Positions 1 to 7,766 of a DNA stretch of 24,649 nt are shown here, in pieces. Under the pieces are notes generated by a model that did no database searches, had not been told where the DNA came from, and was given only the letters and a program-made list of their open reading frames with translations. The position numbers and the translations under genes are program-made. Each line of letters opens with the position of its first letter. The first letter of the stretch is position 1. The DNA is taken from NCBI GenBank assembly GCA_003504855.1, contig DNZD01000073.1, positions 1 to 24,649 of the forward strand. The letters run 5' to 3'. The DNA is from Cytophagales bacterium (GTDB lineage: Bacteria; Bacteroidota; Bacteroidia; Cytophagales; Cyclobacteriaceae).

Positions 1-87
1 ATGGGTATCCGTCGAAAAATGAAAGTCACAGTAATAGCAGGCCTGACGACAGAAGGGAATGTGAAGGTAAAGTCCGGCCATGCGTGA
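1..87 (+). CDS. C-terminal end of an unidentified gene (partial)
   Basis: Frame 1 is open from the left edge to a TGA at 85-87, giving about 28 residues that end in TTEGNVKVKSGHA. The fragment alternates basic and hydrophobic residues like a short beta strand. It is too short to name a family. It lies on the same strand as the DUF4271 gene and stops 52 bases before it, so it is probably the tail of an upstream gene. It could also be chance open frame, because frame 3 is open here as well. Confidence 0.3.
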   Translation: MGIRRKMKVTVIAGLTTEGNVKVKSGHA

Positions 88-127
88 ATTTGCGAATAGT
101 TTTTTCGGTATTGGTGCTGCTTTGGAA

Positions 128-135
128 TATTTTTG
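128..135 (+). promoter_or_regulatory. TAnnTTTG -7 box before the DUF4271 gene
   Basis: TATTTTTG matches the Bacteroidota housekeeping -7 element exactly. A TTG at 111-113 is the nearest possible -33 element, but the 14-base spacer is shorter than the usual 17-23. The box ends only 4 bases before the GTG start at 140, so a transcript from it would be nearly leaderless. This is a motif match only. Confidence 0.4.
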
Positions 136-139
136 ACCC

Positions 140-1219
140 GTGCTACGCATTCTCCTCCTTCTCTTCGTTTGTCAAATCGGCCTGGCTGCACCCTATGTGG
201 TAAAGGACCTTCGTCCCGATTGGAGGGCGCACACCACAAATGGTTATGAACCCTTGTCCAGCACGAGCGACAAGCTTGATGCTGTCTATTTTGAAATCGA
301 AGTGTCTCGCTTTCCAGGCCACCACCTTTCAGTGGAGGACTCCGCCCCGTTTAGTTTGTTCGTCAATGGCAAACTGATTTATGCAGGTAAGTCACACATT
401 TTTGACCTGGACAGCCTGTCCAAACGTTACTCCCCACATCTATGGATTGGCATTTACACCCCGGGCGGATTGGCGCAAATGTCGACCACCATTGTTTATG
501 CGGATAACCTGCCGGCTCCTTCCCAGGTTACAGCATTGGCCAGAAAGCCTACATTCTTCAGGAATTTTGTTGTAATCGCCGTTTCTGTCTTGCTGATTTT
601 CTGGCTTACACTGTTGCGAACCAATCCCCAGCTAACACTCGATTATTTTTCATTTGCCAAGATCTTTTCGGTGCAGGAGCGCAACGAAAACCTGCTGGCA
701 TCCCGGATTACCTCAAGCGTAAATTTTCTTTTTTACTTGTTCTGTGCCCTGCTTACCGGATTTCTGCTGTGTGCCGTATTTTATTTTGCCGGCAGTTTTT
801 TTCAGGTCTCCAGGTTTATGGCGATCACATCATTGGGGGATGCTTTCTCCTTTTGGCTCCGATTGTCATTCTATATCTTACTGCTGCTAACGGCCAAATT
901 GATTGTCGTGCTGATCTTTTCGTCTTTGTTTAATTTTCGTGAAACCGTCAGCTTTCAGTTCTTTAATTTTTTGCGATTCACCCTCTTTACTGCCGTTAGT
1001 ATGGCTCTCCTTTCATTGGTTTATTTCGTGTTGCAGGGAGGTCAACCTTTCTTTTACCGTCAATTGATTGTATTGGCACTTGCTTTGATGAGTGCCGGCT
1101 CAGTTATGGTTTTTATAAAATTATTGGCAAGGGCCCCTTTCTCCTTTTTTCATTTATTTTCCTACCTTTGTATCTCGGAAATCATACCACTGGTAATCAT
1201 CATCAAGATTTTCTTCTGA
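140..1219 (+). CDS. DUF4271 family membrane protein
   Basis: The 359-residue protein starts at GTG. An in-frame TGA at 134-136 excludes a longer form, and the GTG is followed at once by a signal peptide (residues 1-16, LRILLLLFVCQIGLA). Residues about 17-135 form an exported domain rich in predicted beta strand (for example FSLFVNGKLIYAG). A first membrane helix follows near residues 142-158, then a basic cytoplasmic stretch, then about five hydrophobic helices from residue 190 to the C-terminus, which ends in a run of Ile/Val. The C-terminal multi-helix part matches the DUF4271 family, which in Bacteroidota commonly sits next to hemD, as here. The function of the family is unknown. The N-terminal exported domain looks like an addition to the core family, and I cannot name its fold. 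hemD follows 25 bases downstream, probably cotranscribed. Confidence 0.75.
   Translation: MLRILLLLFVCQIGLAAPYVVKDLRPDWRAHTTNGYEPLSSTSDKLDAVYFEIEVSRFPGHHLSVEDSAPFSLFVNGKLIYAGKSHIFDLDSLSKRYSPHLWIGIYTPGGLAQMSTTIVYADNLPAPSQVTALARKPTFFRNFVVIAVSVLLIFWLTLLRTNPQLTLDYFSFAKIFSVQERNENLLASRITSSVNFLFYLFCALLTGFLLCAVFYFAGSFFQVSRFMAITSLGDAFSFWLRLSFYILLLLTAKLIVVLIFSSLFNFRETVSFQFFNFLRFTLFTAVSMALLSLVYFVLQGGQPFFYRQLIVLALALMSAGSVMVFIKLLARAPFSFFHLFSYLCISEIIPLVIIIKIFF
1163..1170 (+). promoter_or_regulatory. possible internal -7 box for hemD
   Basis: TACCTTTG fits TAnnTTTG exactly. It lies inside the 3' coding end of the DUF4271 gene, 75 bases before the hemD ATG. No TTG is found at a normal -33 distance, so it is a weak candidate for an extra promoter serving hemD. 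Confidence 0.2.
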
Positions 1220-1244
1220 CACGCTCACCCCGATTTGTGCTGAT

Positions 1245-2024
1245 ATGACTGATGCGGTTTTACTTGACAGAATGCGGAAAGTAAAGAGCATTCTGGTCAC
1301 CCAGGAAGCCCCTACCGATCCGACCTCACCGTATTTTAAAATCGCTGAGAAATACTCGATTAAGATCGATTTCCGTCCTTTCATTCAGGTCGAACCCGTT
1401 CCCGTAAAGGAATTCAGAAAGCAGAAAATCGAAATCCTGAACTACACGGCCATCATTTTCACCAGCCGGAATGCCGTAGACCATTTCTTCAGCCTCTGCC
1501 GTGAACTGAAAATCGAGATGCCTCCGGACATGAAATATTTCTGCATCTCCGAACAAACTTCCAACTACCTCCAGAAATACATCGTCATCCGAAAGCGGAA
1601 AATCTTCACTGGCCTCAAGGATACGCGTGACCTGCTCGAGATTATCAAGAAGCATAAGAACGAAAAGTTCCTGTTCCCCTGCTCTGATATCCGCAAGAAC
1701 GATATACCTGACTTCCTCCGGGAAAACAATTACCACTTCAGTGAAGCGATAACCCATCATACGGTTGCAGCCGACCTCTCTGACCTCAAAGAGGTGTTCT
1801 ACGATATCTTGGCTTTCTTCAGTCCTTCTGGTATCCACTCCCTCTACACCAACTTCCCTGACTTCAAACAGAACAATACCCGTATTGCTGCCTTTGGCCC
1901 TGCCACTGCAAAGGCCGTGCACGATGCCGGATTATTGCTGGACATTGAAGCACCCCTGCCAAATGCCCCGTCAATGACGGGAGCCCTGGAGCTCTATATC
2001 AAAAAGGCCAACGGCGTTAAATAA
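1245..2024 (+). CDS. hemD: Uroporphyrinogen-III synthase (HemD)
   Basis: The 259-residue soluble protein has the two-lobed pattern of HemD, which closes hydroxymethylbilane with ring-D inversion to give uroporphyrinogen III, the branch point to heme, siroheme and cobalamin. The N-terminal part (KVKSILVTQEAP, then IAEKYSIKIDFRPFIQVEPV) is characteristic of Bacteroidota HemD. Further motifs are the lobe-1 strand IIFTSRNAVDHFF and, in the C-terminal half, FFSPSGIHSLY and IAAFGPATAKAVHDAGL, which line the cleft in known HemD structures. The ATG at 1245 is used; a second Met at residue 10 (RKVKSILV) is an alternative start. No other heme genes lie in the window, as is usual for this phylum. Placement next to DUF4271 and porP is conserved context rather than functional linkage. 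Confidence 0.85.
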   Translation: MTDAVLLDRMRKVKSILVTQEAPTDPTSPYFKIAEKYSIKIDFRPFIQVEPVPVKEFRKQKIEILNYTAIIFTSRNAVDHFFSLCRELKIEMPPDMKYFCISEQTSNYLQKYIVIRKRKIFTGLKDTRDLLEIIKKHKNEKFLFPCSDIRKNDIPDFLRENNYHFSEAITHHTVAADLSDLKEVFYDILAFFSPSGIHSLYTNFPDFKQNNTRIAAFGPATAKAVHDAGLLLDIEAPLPNAPSMTGALELYIKKANGVK

Positions 2025-2074
2025 TTTAAATACCCGGTTTCGTTACTTCATGGTCTGTCAGGCATCAAATCCTG

Positions 2075-2082
2075 TATATTTG
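2075..2082 (+). promoter_or_regulatory. TAnnTTTG -7 box for porP
   Basis: TATATTTG fits the Bacteroidota -7 consensus. Transcription would begin around 2086-2089, downstream of the in-frame ATG at 2050 and 12-15 bases before the GTG at 2101. This favours the GTG as the porP start. No clear TTG -33 element is seen. Confidence 0.45.
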
Positions 2083-2100
2083 ACCATCAAGCCTTTGGCC

Positions 2101-3045
2101 GTGAAAAAGACGTTAGTGCTATTGTTCGTGTTGCTGTCGTGGGAAGCCTGGTCTCAACAGGATCCACAGTTCTCGCAGTACATGTTCAATTCGTTCTACT
2201 ATAACCCAGCCTTTGCAGGAACAGATGGCGTTACCAAAATCACTGGCTTATATCGTACCCAGTGGCTGGGTTACACGCCCACGTATGGCGATGGAGGAGC
2301 ACCCACCACGCAAATCATCAGCGTACACACGCCCGTCCCCATGCTCAAGGGCGGTGTAGGTGGCTATATCGTCAATGATCAGTTGGGGCCTGTGTCAAAT
2401 TTTGAAGCCCAGTTTTCTTATGCCTACCACCGCAACATCCGGGACGGGAAATTGAGCATTGGGGTTCGTGCAGGCATATTCTCCCAGAAGGTCAACTTTG
2501 ATTTGTACCGTGCCACCGATCCTAACGACCCGCTGCTGGCGGGCAAAACAGGCAAGGAGTCGCAACTACAACCCGATGTTGCTGTGGGCGCACTCTTCAG
2601 AAAAGACAAATACTATTTTGGAGTTGGTTTGGACCATTTGACACAGCCAACCTTCGACTTTGGGATGTCCCAGAAGAACCAACTCCGGCAGCACCTGTAT
2701 GTCACCGGCGGTTACAGTTACGACCTGAATTTTGATGTACGGCTGCAATTCGTGGCTTTAGTAAAATCTGACCTGATTAAGACTAGTTTTGACCTCGGCG
2801 CCCTGGCCTATTTCAAGGACACCATGTGGGGAGGGCTTTCCTTCCGACAATCCGAGGCTGCAATCCTGATTCTGGGGTATAGCCTCCTTAAGGACAAATC
2901 CCTCAAAATTGGCTATTCTTTGGACTATATCATTAAGGATCAGCAGGCTAAGCAACCCACCTCTCATGAGTTGATGGTGGCCTATAGTTTGCCGGTTAAC
3001 CTTACGGGAAAAAAGGTCATACGTACCCCCAGATTCCGATACTAA
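2101..3045 (+). CDS. porP: Type IX secretion outer-membrane protein PorP/SprF
   Basis: With the GTG at 2101 the protein has 314 residues and begins with a clean signal peptide (VKKTLVLLFVLLSWEAWSQ). An upstream in-frame ATG at 2050 would add 17 residues with no signal character and lies before the predicted transcription start. The mature N-terminus QDPQFSQYMFNSFYYNPAFAG is the hallmark of the PorP/SprF family. The rest alternates polar and hydrophobic residues as in an outer-membrane beta-barrel, ending in RTPRFRY with an aromatic last residue. Family members partner with the GldKN/PorKN ring and help anchor or secrete T9SS clients. The gene sits directly before gldKLMN, the same order as porPKLMN in Porphyromonas. 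Paralogues are common in this phylum, but this one is the operon-linked copy. Confidence 0.88.
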   Translation: MKKTLVLLFVLLSWEAWSQQDPQFSQYMFNSFYYNPAFAGTDGVTKITGLYRTQWLGYTPTYGDGGAPTTQIISVHTPVPMLKGGVGGYIVNDQLGPVSNFEAQFSYAYHRNIRDGKLSIGVRAGIFSQKVNFDLYRATDPNDPLLAGKTGKESQLQPDVAVGALFRKDKYYFGVGLDHLTQPTFDFGMSQKNQLRQHLYVTGGYSYDLNFDVRLQFVALVKSDLIKTSFDLGALAYFKDTMWGGLSFRQSEAAILILGYSLLKDKSLKIGYSLDYIIKDQQAKQPTSHELMVAYSLPVNLTGKKVIRTPRFRY

Positions 3046-3062
3046 AGCAAAACATTTTTGGG

Positions 3063-3129
3063 TTTTTTGAAGATTTTACGGAATTTGGCAGACCTATTTT
3101 TGGCAAAACAGAGGAATGAAATAAATTTA
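3063..3129 (+). promoter_or_regulatory. Probable promoter region for gldKLMN
   Basis: The 140-bp porP-gldK gap holds two overlapping candidates. TATTTTTG at 3095-3102 is an exact TAnnTTTG box with a TTG at 3067-3069, a 25-base spacer. TAAATTTA at 3122-3129 deviates only in the last base and has a TTG at 3100-3102 with a 19-base spacer, the preferred distance. Both place the start of transcription upstream of the A-rich leader that ends at the gldK ATG (3186). No terminator hairpin follows porP, so read-through is also possible. Confidence 0.45.
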
Positions 3130-3185
3130 TAGTCCGTTCGTTGGACAAAGACCAACTTGAACGACAGACCTAACAACACGAAATT

Positions 3186-4286
3186 ATGACAGTAAAGGTG
3201 ACAACGAAGAGTCTAGGTTATTTGGTACTGGCAACAATGTTTCTCTCGGTCGCAGGATGCGGTTTGCTCGGAATTGGGGGCAAAAAGGGCGGTTCCAACC
3301 AGGGAGAACTTGTCGGCGTTGGCAACCGCGAAGGTTGGGTCATGACAATTCCTTATGGTATGGTACCGATTCCCGCGGGTACTTTCCACATGGGCCAGGC
3401 AGACGAAGATCCTGCTTCTACCCAGATCAACTTCAACAAGCAGATAACCATCGGCCCGTTCTTTATGGACGATACCGAGATCACCAACAACGAATACCGT
3501 CAGTTTACCAACTTTTTCCTGGTAGATAATGGTACCATTGAAGGATTCCCTGCTGTCGCCGCTGATGAATTCCGTCAGAAATACTATCCTGACACTACTT
3601 CCTGGGTTCGTGATTTTGCACACCACATGGGCGATCCGATCCAGGATTATTACTACTGGCACCCAGGTTACGATGAATATCCGGTGGTGGGTGTAAACTG
3701 GGATGCAGCCGTATTCTTTGGAAAATGGCGCACAGCTTACCTGAACGATTTCCGCAAAACGGTTGGTGAGTTTCCGATGCCGGAGTTCCGCCTGCCTTCT
3801 GAGGCAGAATGGGAATACGCAGCCCGTGGTGGTCGCGACATGGCAAAGTATCCCTGGGGTAACCCTTACATCCGCAATTCAAAAGGTTGTATGCTCGCGA
3901 ACTTCAAGCCAGGTCGTGGTAACTTCTACGATGACGGGTTCGCCTATACATCGCCTATCCGTGCTTACTTCCCTAACGATTATGGCCTCTTTGACACCTC
4001 TGGAAACGTATCGGAGTGGTGTCTTGATGACTTCAACCCGGCTTCCGTACCTACAGTTTGGGATTTGAACCCCCAGTACATTGACCCCCGCACGGATCCG
4101 GACAATAAGAAATACAACGCCAAAGTGCCCCCCAAGAAGGTGGTGCGCGGCGGATCTTGGAAAGATGTTGCTTATTACCTCGAGACCGGAACTCGCACCT
4201 ATGAATTCAAAGATTCTTCCCGTGCTTATATCGGCTTCCGTTGTGCCATGACACACCTCGGTCGCTCCTCCGGTAATGAATTTTAA
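3186..4286 (+). CDS. gldK: T9SS ring lipoprotein GldK (PorK)
   Basis: The 366-residue protein has a lipoprotein signal peptide with lipobox VAGC (Cys25). Residues about 55-357 form a formylglycine-generating-enzyme/sulfatase-modifying-factor domain: VPIPAGTFHMG, DDTEITNNEYRQF, YPVVGVNWDAAVFFGKW, FRLPSEAEWEYAARGG, GLFDTSGNVSEW, VVRGGSWKD and YIGFRCAM. The cysteine pair that gives true formylglycine-generating enzymes their activity is absent from the stretch after RGGSW, consistent with a structural role. In characterised systems GldK/PorK pairs with GldN/PorN in the ring under the outer membrane, tied to the SprA/Sov translocon. The start is the only ATG giving the lipobox. gldL follows after an 82-base gap that contains a small hairpin. 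Confidence 0.93.
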   Translation: MTVKVTTKSLGYLVLATMFLSVAGCGLLGIGGKKGGSNQGELVGVGNREGWVMTIPYGMVPIPAGTFHMGQADEDPASTQINFNKQITIGPFFMDDTEITNNEYRQFTNFFLVDNGTIEGFPAVAADEFRQKYYPDTTSWVRDFAHHMGDPIQDYYYWHPGYDEYPVVGVNWDAAVFFGKWRTAYLNDFRKTVGEFPMPEFRLPSEAEWEYAARGGRDMAKYPWGNPYIRNSKGCMLANFKPGRGNFYDDGFAYTSPIRAYFPNDYGLFDTSGNVSEWCLDDFNPASVPTVWDLNPQYIDPRTDPDNKKYNAKVPPKKVVRGGSWKDVAYYLETGTRTYEFKDSSRAYIGFRCAMTHLGRSSGNEF

Positions 4287-4295
4287 TAATTAAAA

Positions 4296-4318
4296 AGTCG
4301 TATTAACTTTAATCGACT
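4296..4318 (+). other. Small hairpin in the gldK-gldL gap
   Basis: AGTCG (4296-4300) pairs with CGACT (4314-4318), and ATTAA (4302-4306) pairs with TTAAT (4309-4313), leaving one bulged T at 4301 and a very short loop. There is no following T-run, so it is not a classic terminator. It may be an mRNA-processing or stability element between the ring gene and the motor genes, or chance in an AT-rich spacer. Confidence 0.35.
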
Positions 4319-4368
4319 GACCAGACAACTAAACAAAGAAAACCTTAAACCTTAAACTCTAAATAACC

Positions 4369-5199
4369 ATGGCAAAGAAAAAAGGCGGATTCATGCAATT
4401 GCTCTATGAGACCATCATGCCCAAAATTTATGGTATTGGTGCGGCAGTTGTTATCGTAGGTGCACTCTTCAAAATTCTCCACTTACCCGGTGCCAACCTC
4501 ATGTTGATGATCGGTCTTTCCGTGGAAGCAGGTATCTTCTTTTTGAGTGCCTTTGAACCTAAGCATGAAGACCCGGATTGGTCTAAGGTTTATCCTGAAC
4601 TTTCTGAAGAATATGAAGGTCCGGCCAACCAGACAGCAACCCGCATCAGCAATCGCCCTGCCGGTGGTGAGTCTCCGCTCCTGAAAATTGATGAAATGCT
4701 GAAGACTGCCAAAGTTGATCAGAACCTGCTCGATAACCTCGGCAAGGGCTTGACCAACCTCGCAACCTCGGCAACCCAGATGGGCAACCTGTCAAATGCA
4801 GCTGTGGCAACTAACGAGTATGCCAAGAACGTGCAGGCAGCTTCTGCCTCCCTGTCTGAAATGAACAAATCATATGGCACTGCCATGAAAGCCGTAGGCG
4901 CAATGGCTGATGCTTCAAAAGATACCGGCGAATACCACGCCCAGGTTCAAAAGGTGACCAAGAACCTGGCTGCCCTGAACAGCATCTATGAAATGGAGCT
5001 GAAGGATGCAGATTCGCATGTTAAGAACATGAACAAGTTCTACGAAAGCCTGACCGGCGCTATGCAGGGTCTTTCTACCGTAGGTACTAATACTTCCAAG
5101 TTTACGTCTGAACTCGGCAAATTGACCGACAACCTGACTTCCCTGAACGCGGTTTATGGAAGCATGTTGACCGCTATGCGCGGCACCTCGGCAAAGTAA
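4369..5199 (+). CDS. gldL: T9SS/gliding motor protein GldL (PorL)
   Basis: The 276-residue inner-membrane protein has two transmembrane helices near residues 19-37 and 42-61, joined by a short loop (LHLPGAN), and then a long cytoplasmic helical tail. Within the membrane part are Lys35 and His38 near the end of helix 1 and Glu53 inside helix 2. The equivalent charged residues in Flavobacterium GldL are important for proton-driven motor function. The C-terminal 200 residues are rich in Ala, Ser, Asn and Leu and predicted helical. GldL forms a pentameric stator around a GldM dimer and turns proton flow into rotation used for secretion and gliding. It sits between gldK and gldM, with the spacing of a single operon. 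Confidence 0.93.
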   Translation: MAKKKGGFMQLLYETIMPKIYGIGAAVVIVGALFKILHLPGANLMLMIGLSVEAGIFFLSAFEPKHEDPDWSKVYPELSEEYEGPANQTATRISNRPAGGESPLLKIDEMLKTAKVDQNLLDNLGKGLTNLATSATQMGNLSNAAVATNEYAKNVQAASASLSEMNKSYGTAMKAVGAMADASKDTGEYHAQVQKVTKNLAALNSIYEMELKDADSHVKNMNKFYESLTGAMQGLSTVGTNTSKFTSELGKLTDNLTSLNAVYGSMLTAMRGTSAK

Positions 5200-5255
5200 G
5201 CAGTAAGGTGAAAGGTTAAGGTTGAATCTGAATTAAACGCTAAACAACAACAACT

Positions 5256-6827
5256 ATGTCAGGCGGTAAGGAAACCCCGAGGCAAAAAATGATCGGCATG
5301 ATGTACCTCGTGCTCACCGCGCTTCTCGCGTTGAACGTGAGCAGTGCAGTGCTTGAGAAATTTGCCATCATGAATACCACGCTGGTTGACCTCATTAAGG
5401 AAAACACCAGCATCAACGAAGCAAAACTGTCGGCCATTACAAGCTCCACCAGTGATCAGGCAAAGGTTCGGGAAGCCGTTGAAAAGGCAAAACAAATCCG
5501 TTCGCTGTCCAAGGCCACGATTGGCACCCTGGACTCCATTAAGACAGTTCTGGGACAAGACCACGATGGTAAACCAATGGTCGGAGATGAATTGGTAGGC
5601 AATACCAACATTTCCGAAGAGAAAATGCTGAATGATAAATCAACACTTTCCAAAGTGTATGAAGGCAGCCTTGTAAAATACCACGACCGCCTTCAGGAGT
5701 TGTCAGGCATGACGTTTCCTAAATTGAACAAGCGCGCTGTAGACTTTGAGGAACTGAAAAATGAAAAAGGTGAAGTAGAGCACGGAGACAAAACCTTTAT
5801 TGAATTTTCATTTGAAGGTACTCCAACAATGGCTGCCATTGCCGGTGTTACCCAGATGGAAACAGAGATTCTGGAATTTGAGGCGATGGCCCTTGACTCC
5901 ATGGCTCGCATTGCAGATGCTGTCAACGTGAAGTTTGATAAGGTTGTACCCATGGTAATCGGACCATCCGTGGTTGCCGCTGGAGCGAAATACGAAGGAA
6001 AGTTATTTATGGCTGGTGCTGCCTCTGGTGTAACTCCGGATATGTTCCGTAATGGACAGCAACTGAGCGTAATTACTGATGCCGAAACCAGCATTAAAAT
6101 GGCAAAGATTGAGTTTGCCGCTTCTGGCGAAGGTCTTCAGTCCTACAATACAGAGATTCGTCCTGGTGCAGGAAAACCGCCGATTACCCGCAAGATCGAG
6201 TACACGGTAATAAAGCCGACTATCCGTATTACCAACGGTAACGCGCCCAGTCTGTATATGAATTGCGGTAACTTCGTAAATATTGAAGTGCCGGCCCTCG
6301 GTACAAGCTATAACCCCACATTCACAATCAAAGGCGGAACAATTGAAAAGGGAGATAAGCCTGGAAAGGTGACAATTATCCCTTCGGAGCGCAAGGTTGC
6401 AGTAACCGTAGCAAATGGCGGAGCTGTTATCGGGACCGAACCATTTGATGTGAAGTTGATCCCAAAACCACGTTATGTTCCCCGTGACAATACAGGTAAG
6501 GAAATTGACCTGAAGAATGGTATTCGCGGCGCTGGAACATCAGGCATTAAGATAGCTGCAGATGCTGATGAAAACTTTAAGGCTGAGGTTCCCAAGGATG
6601 CCAACTTCCGCATCAAGAGCATGGAGGTGATCCTGGCGCGTGGTACGGCCCGAGTACAGACCATCACAGCAACTTCAGAGAACATTGACTTGTCAGCCTG
6701 GAAATCTCAATTCAGACCCGGCGACCGTATTATTGTAGATATTAAATCAGTGAAACGTCGTACGTATACAGGTCAGGAAGAGAACGTTGACATTGTGGGC
6801 GGTATCATTACCATCCCGGTTCAATAA
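5256..6827 (+). CDS. gldM: T9SS/gliding motor protein GldM (PorM)
   Basis: The 523-residue protein begins with a short cytoplasmic segment (SGGKETPRQKMIGMMY) and one transmembrane helix (about residues 14-32) ending in ALNVSSAVLEKF. A large periplasmic region follows: helical D1 (about 35-225), then three beta-rich domains, the last ending in VDIVGGIITIPVQ. This matches GldM/PorM, whose dimeric periplasmic arm passes motion from the GldL motor to the GldK/GldN ring. The N-terminal motif and the length are standard for the family. The gene is 56 bases downstream of gldL and 28 bases upstream of gldN, so cotranscription is very likely. Nothing is missing or fused. Confidence 0.94.
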   Translation: MSGGKETPRQKMIGMMYLVLTALLALNVSSAVLEKFAIMNTTLVDLIKENTSINEAKLSAITSSTSDQAKVREAVEKAKQIRSLSKATIGTLDSIKTVLGQDHDGKPMVGDELVGNTNISEEKMLNDKSTLSKVYEGSLVKYHDRLQELSGMTFPKLNKRAVDFEELKNEKGEVEHGDKTFIEFSFEGTPTMAAIAGVTQMETEILEFEAMALDSMARIADAVNVKFDKVVPMVIGPSVVAAGAKYEGKLFMAGAASGVTPDMFRNGQQLSVITDAETSIKMAKIEFAASGEGLQSYNTEIRPGAGKPPITRKIEYTVIKPTIRITNGNAPSLYMNCGNFVNIEVPALGTSYNPTFTIKGGTIEKGDKPGKVTIIPSERKVAVTVANGGAVIGTEPFDVKLIPKPRYVPRDNTGKEIDLKNGIRGAGTSGIKIAADADENFKAEVPKDANFRIKSMEVILARGTARVQTITATSENIDLSAWKSQFRPGDRIIVDIKSVKRRTYTGQEENVDIVGGIITIPVQ

Positions 6828-6855
6828 AAAGCAAACGATTATTTAGATACACATT

Positions 6856-7749
6856 ATGACAGCAAAAAGGTTCTTGGTCGGGTTGGCGTTGGCAATGATC
6901 TCGGGCTCAGCCTTTGCTCAGCAGGAGGAAGGACAGGTGAATCCAAATTCCCTGCTCAACATTCCTCGCTATGAGCAATTGTACAAAGTCCGGGTGTGGA
7001 GGGTTATTGACCTCCGCGAAAAGCAAAACAAGGGCTTCTTTGCGCGTGGCAGTGAAGTGACTAAACTGATCATCAATGCAGTTACGTCAGGAGAATTGGC
7101 TGACATCTATGTTAATGATTCCATTACTACGAGAAAGTCAAAAGAGGATTTTTTCAAGGATATGGTTTCCGTTCCTGGAGCTACCTATGAAACCTGGACT
7201 CCGACGAAGGACTATTATGTAGATGATCCGGTGACCTTTGAAGGGAAGAATTATTTGGCAACAGCAGACAATAAGGGCAAGAATCCTAAGACGTCTTCCA
7301 ATGAGTGGGCCGAAACCAATCAGGGCAAAGCACAAGTATATAGCCCTACGGAAATATATCAGTGCCGACTTGTTGAGGACGTAATTTTCGATAAGCGTCG
7401 ATCAAGACTGTATTATGATATGTTGGCCATGCAGTTCTCTGCGTTTGATAATAACTCGGGCACATTTAAGCCGCTGGGTTGGTTTAAGTATAAGGACCTC
7501 GAAAAATTGTTTCGCAATCATGTGAAGGATGCTGTTTGGTTCAACCGCTATAACACGGCTGAGAACAAGAACTATGCAGATGCTTTCCTGTTGCGCTTGT
7601 TCCATGGCACTATTGAGAAGGTGGAGAATCCGGATGATGATACCATCTACGATACCTATAATGGAAGACCCCGCCAGGAAGCTGTGTGGGCTACGGAGTG
7701 GGAAGAAATGAAACTTATGGAGCGTGAGCACAACCTCTGGGAATACTAG
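6856..7749 (+). CDS. gldN: T9SS ring protein GldN (PorN) with an unusual internal segment
   Basis: The 297-residue periplasmic protein has a signal peptide (cleavage after AFA, near residue 21). Family blocks are VRVWRVIDLREKQNKGFF (about 45-62), VEDVIFDKRRSRLYYDML (173-190), a LGWFKYKDLEKLF segment and the C-terminal EREHNLWEY. GldN binds GldK in the periplasmic ring. Residues 114-151 stand out: W114, Y120-121, D124, V126, G130, Y133, A135, P144, S147-148 and W151 follow the spacing of the small aromatic carbohydrate-binding modules of the CBM5/12 (chitin-binding type 3) class. I know this part of GldN as variable, so the module call is inference. The gene ends the operon, with a terminator about 18 bases downstream. 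Confidence 0.92.
   Translation: MTAKRFLVGLALAMISGSAFAQQEEGQVNPNSLLNIPRYEQLYKVRVWRVIDLREKQNKGFFARGSEVTKLIINAVTSGELADIYVNDSITTRKSKEDFFKDMVSVPGATYETWTPTKDYYVDDPVTFEGKNYLATADNKGKNPKTSSNEWAETNQGKAQVYSPTEIYQCRLVEDVIFDKRRSRLYYDMLAMQFSAFDNNSGTFKPLGWFKYKDLEKLFRNHVKDAVWFNRYNTAENKNYADAFLLRLFHGTIEKVENPDDDTIYDTYNGRPRQEAVWATEWEEMKLMEREHNLWEY
7195..7308 (+). other. CBM5/12-like segment within GldN
   Basis: Codons 114-151 of gldN encode a W...Y..DD.V.F.G..Y.A....P..S..W pattern typical of small chitin/cellulose-binding modules. It lies between the two conserved halves of GldN. The pattern is read by eye, with no profile search behind it. Confidence 0.4.
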
Positions 7750-7766
7750 AAGTTGCTGAGCGCCTG

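Noticed and set aside
84..203. Frame-3 reading frame from GTG at 84 with a signal-like start (NLRIVFSVLVLLWNIF)
   Set aside because: It stops after about 39 codons, inside the DUF4271 gene, whose own frame has a better signal peptide continuous with the mature protein. Overlapping hydrophobic frames arise easily in T-rich DNA.
1326..1922. 198-codon open frame on the - strand across hemD
   Set aside because: It is fully antisense to a well-recognised gene, with no family features or promoter. It is a codon-bias shadow.
2050..2100. ATG at 2050 as start of porP
   Set aside because: It adds 17 residues without signal character and lies upstream of the TAnnTTTG box at 2075-2082, so it would probably not be on the mRNA made from that box.
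3046..3075. T-rich stretch after porP as a terminator
   Set aside because: There are T-runs but no stem of useful length in front of them. The T-rich bases fit better as part of the gldK promoter region.
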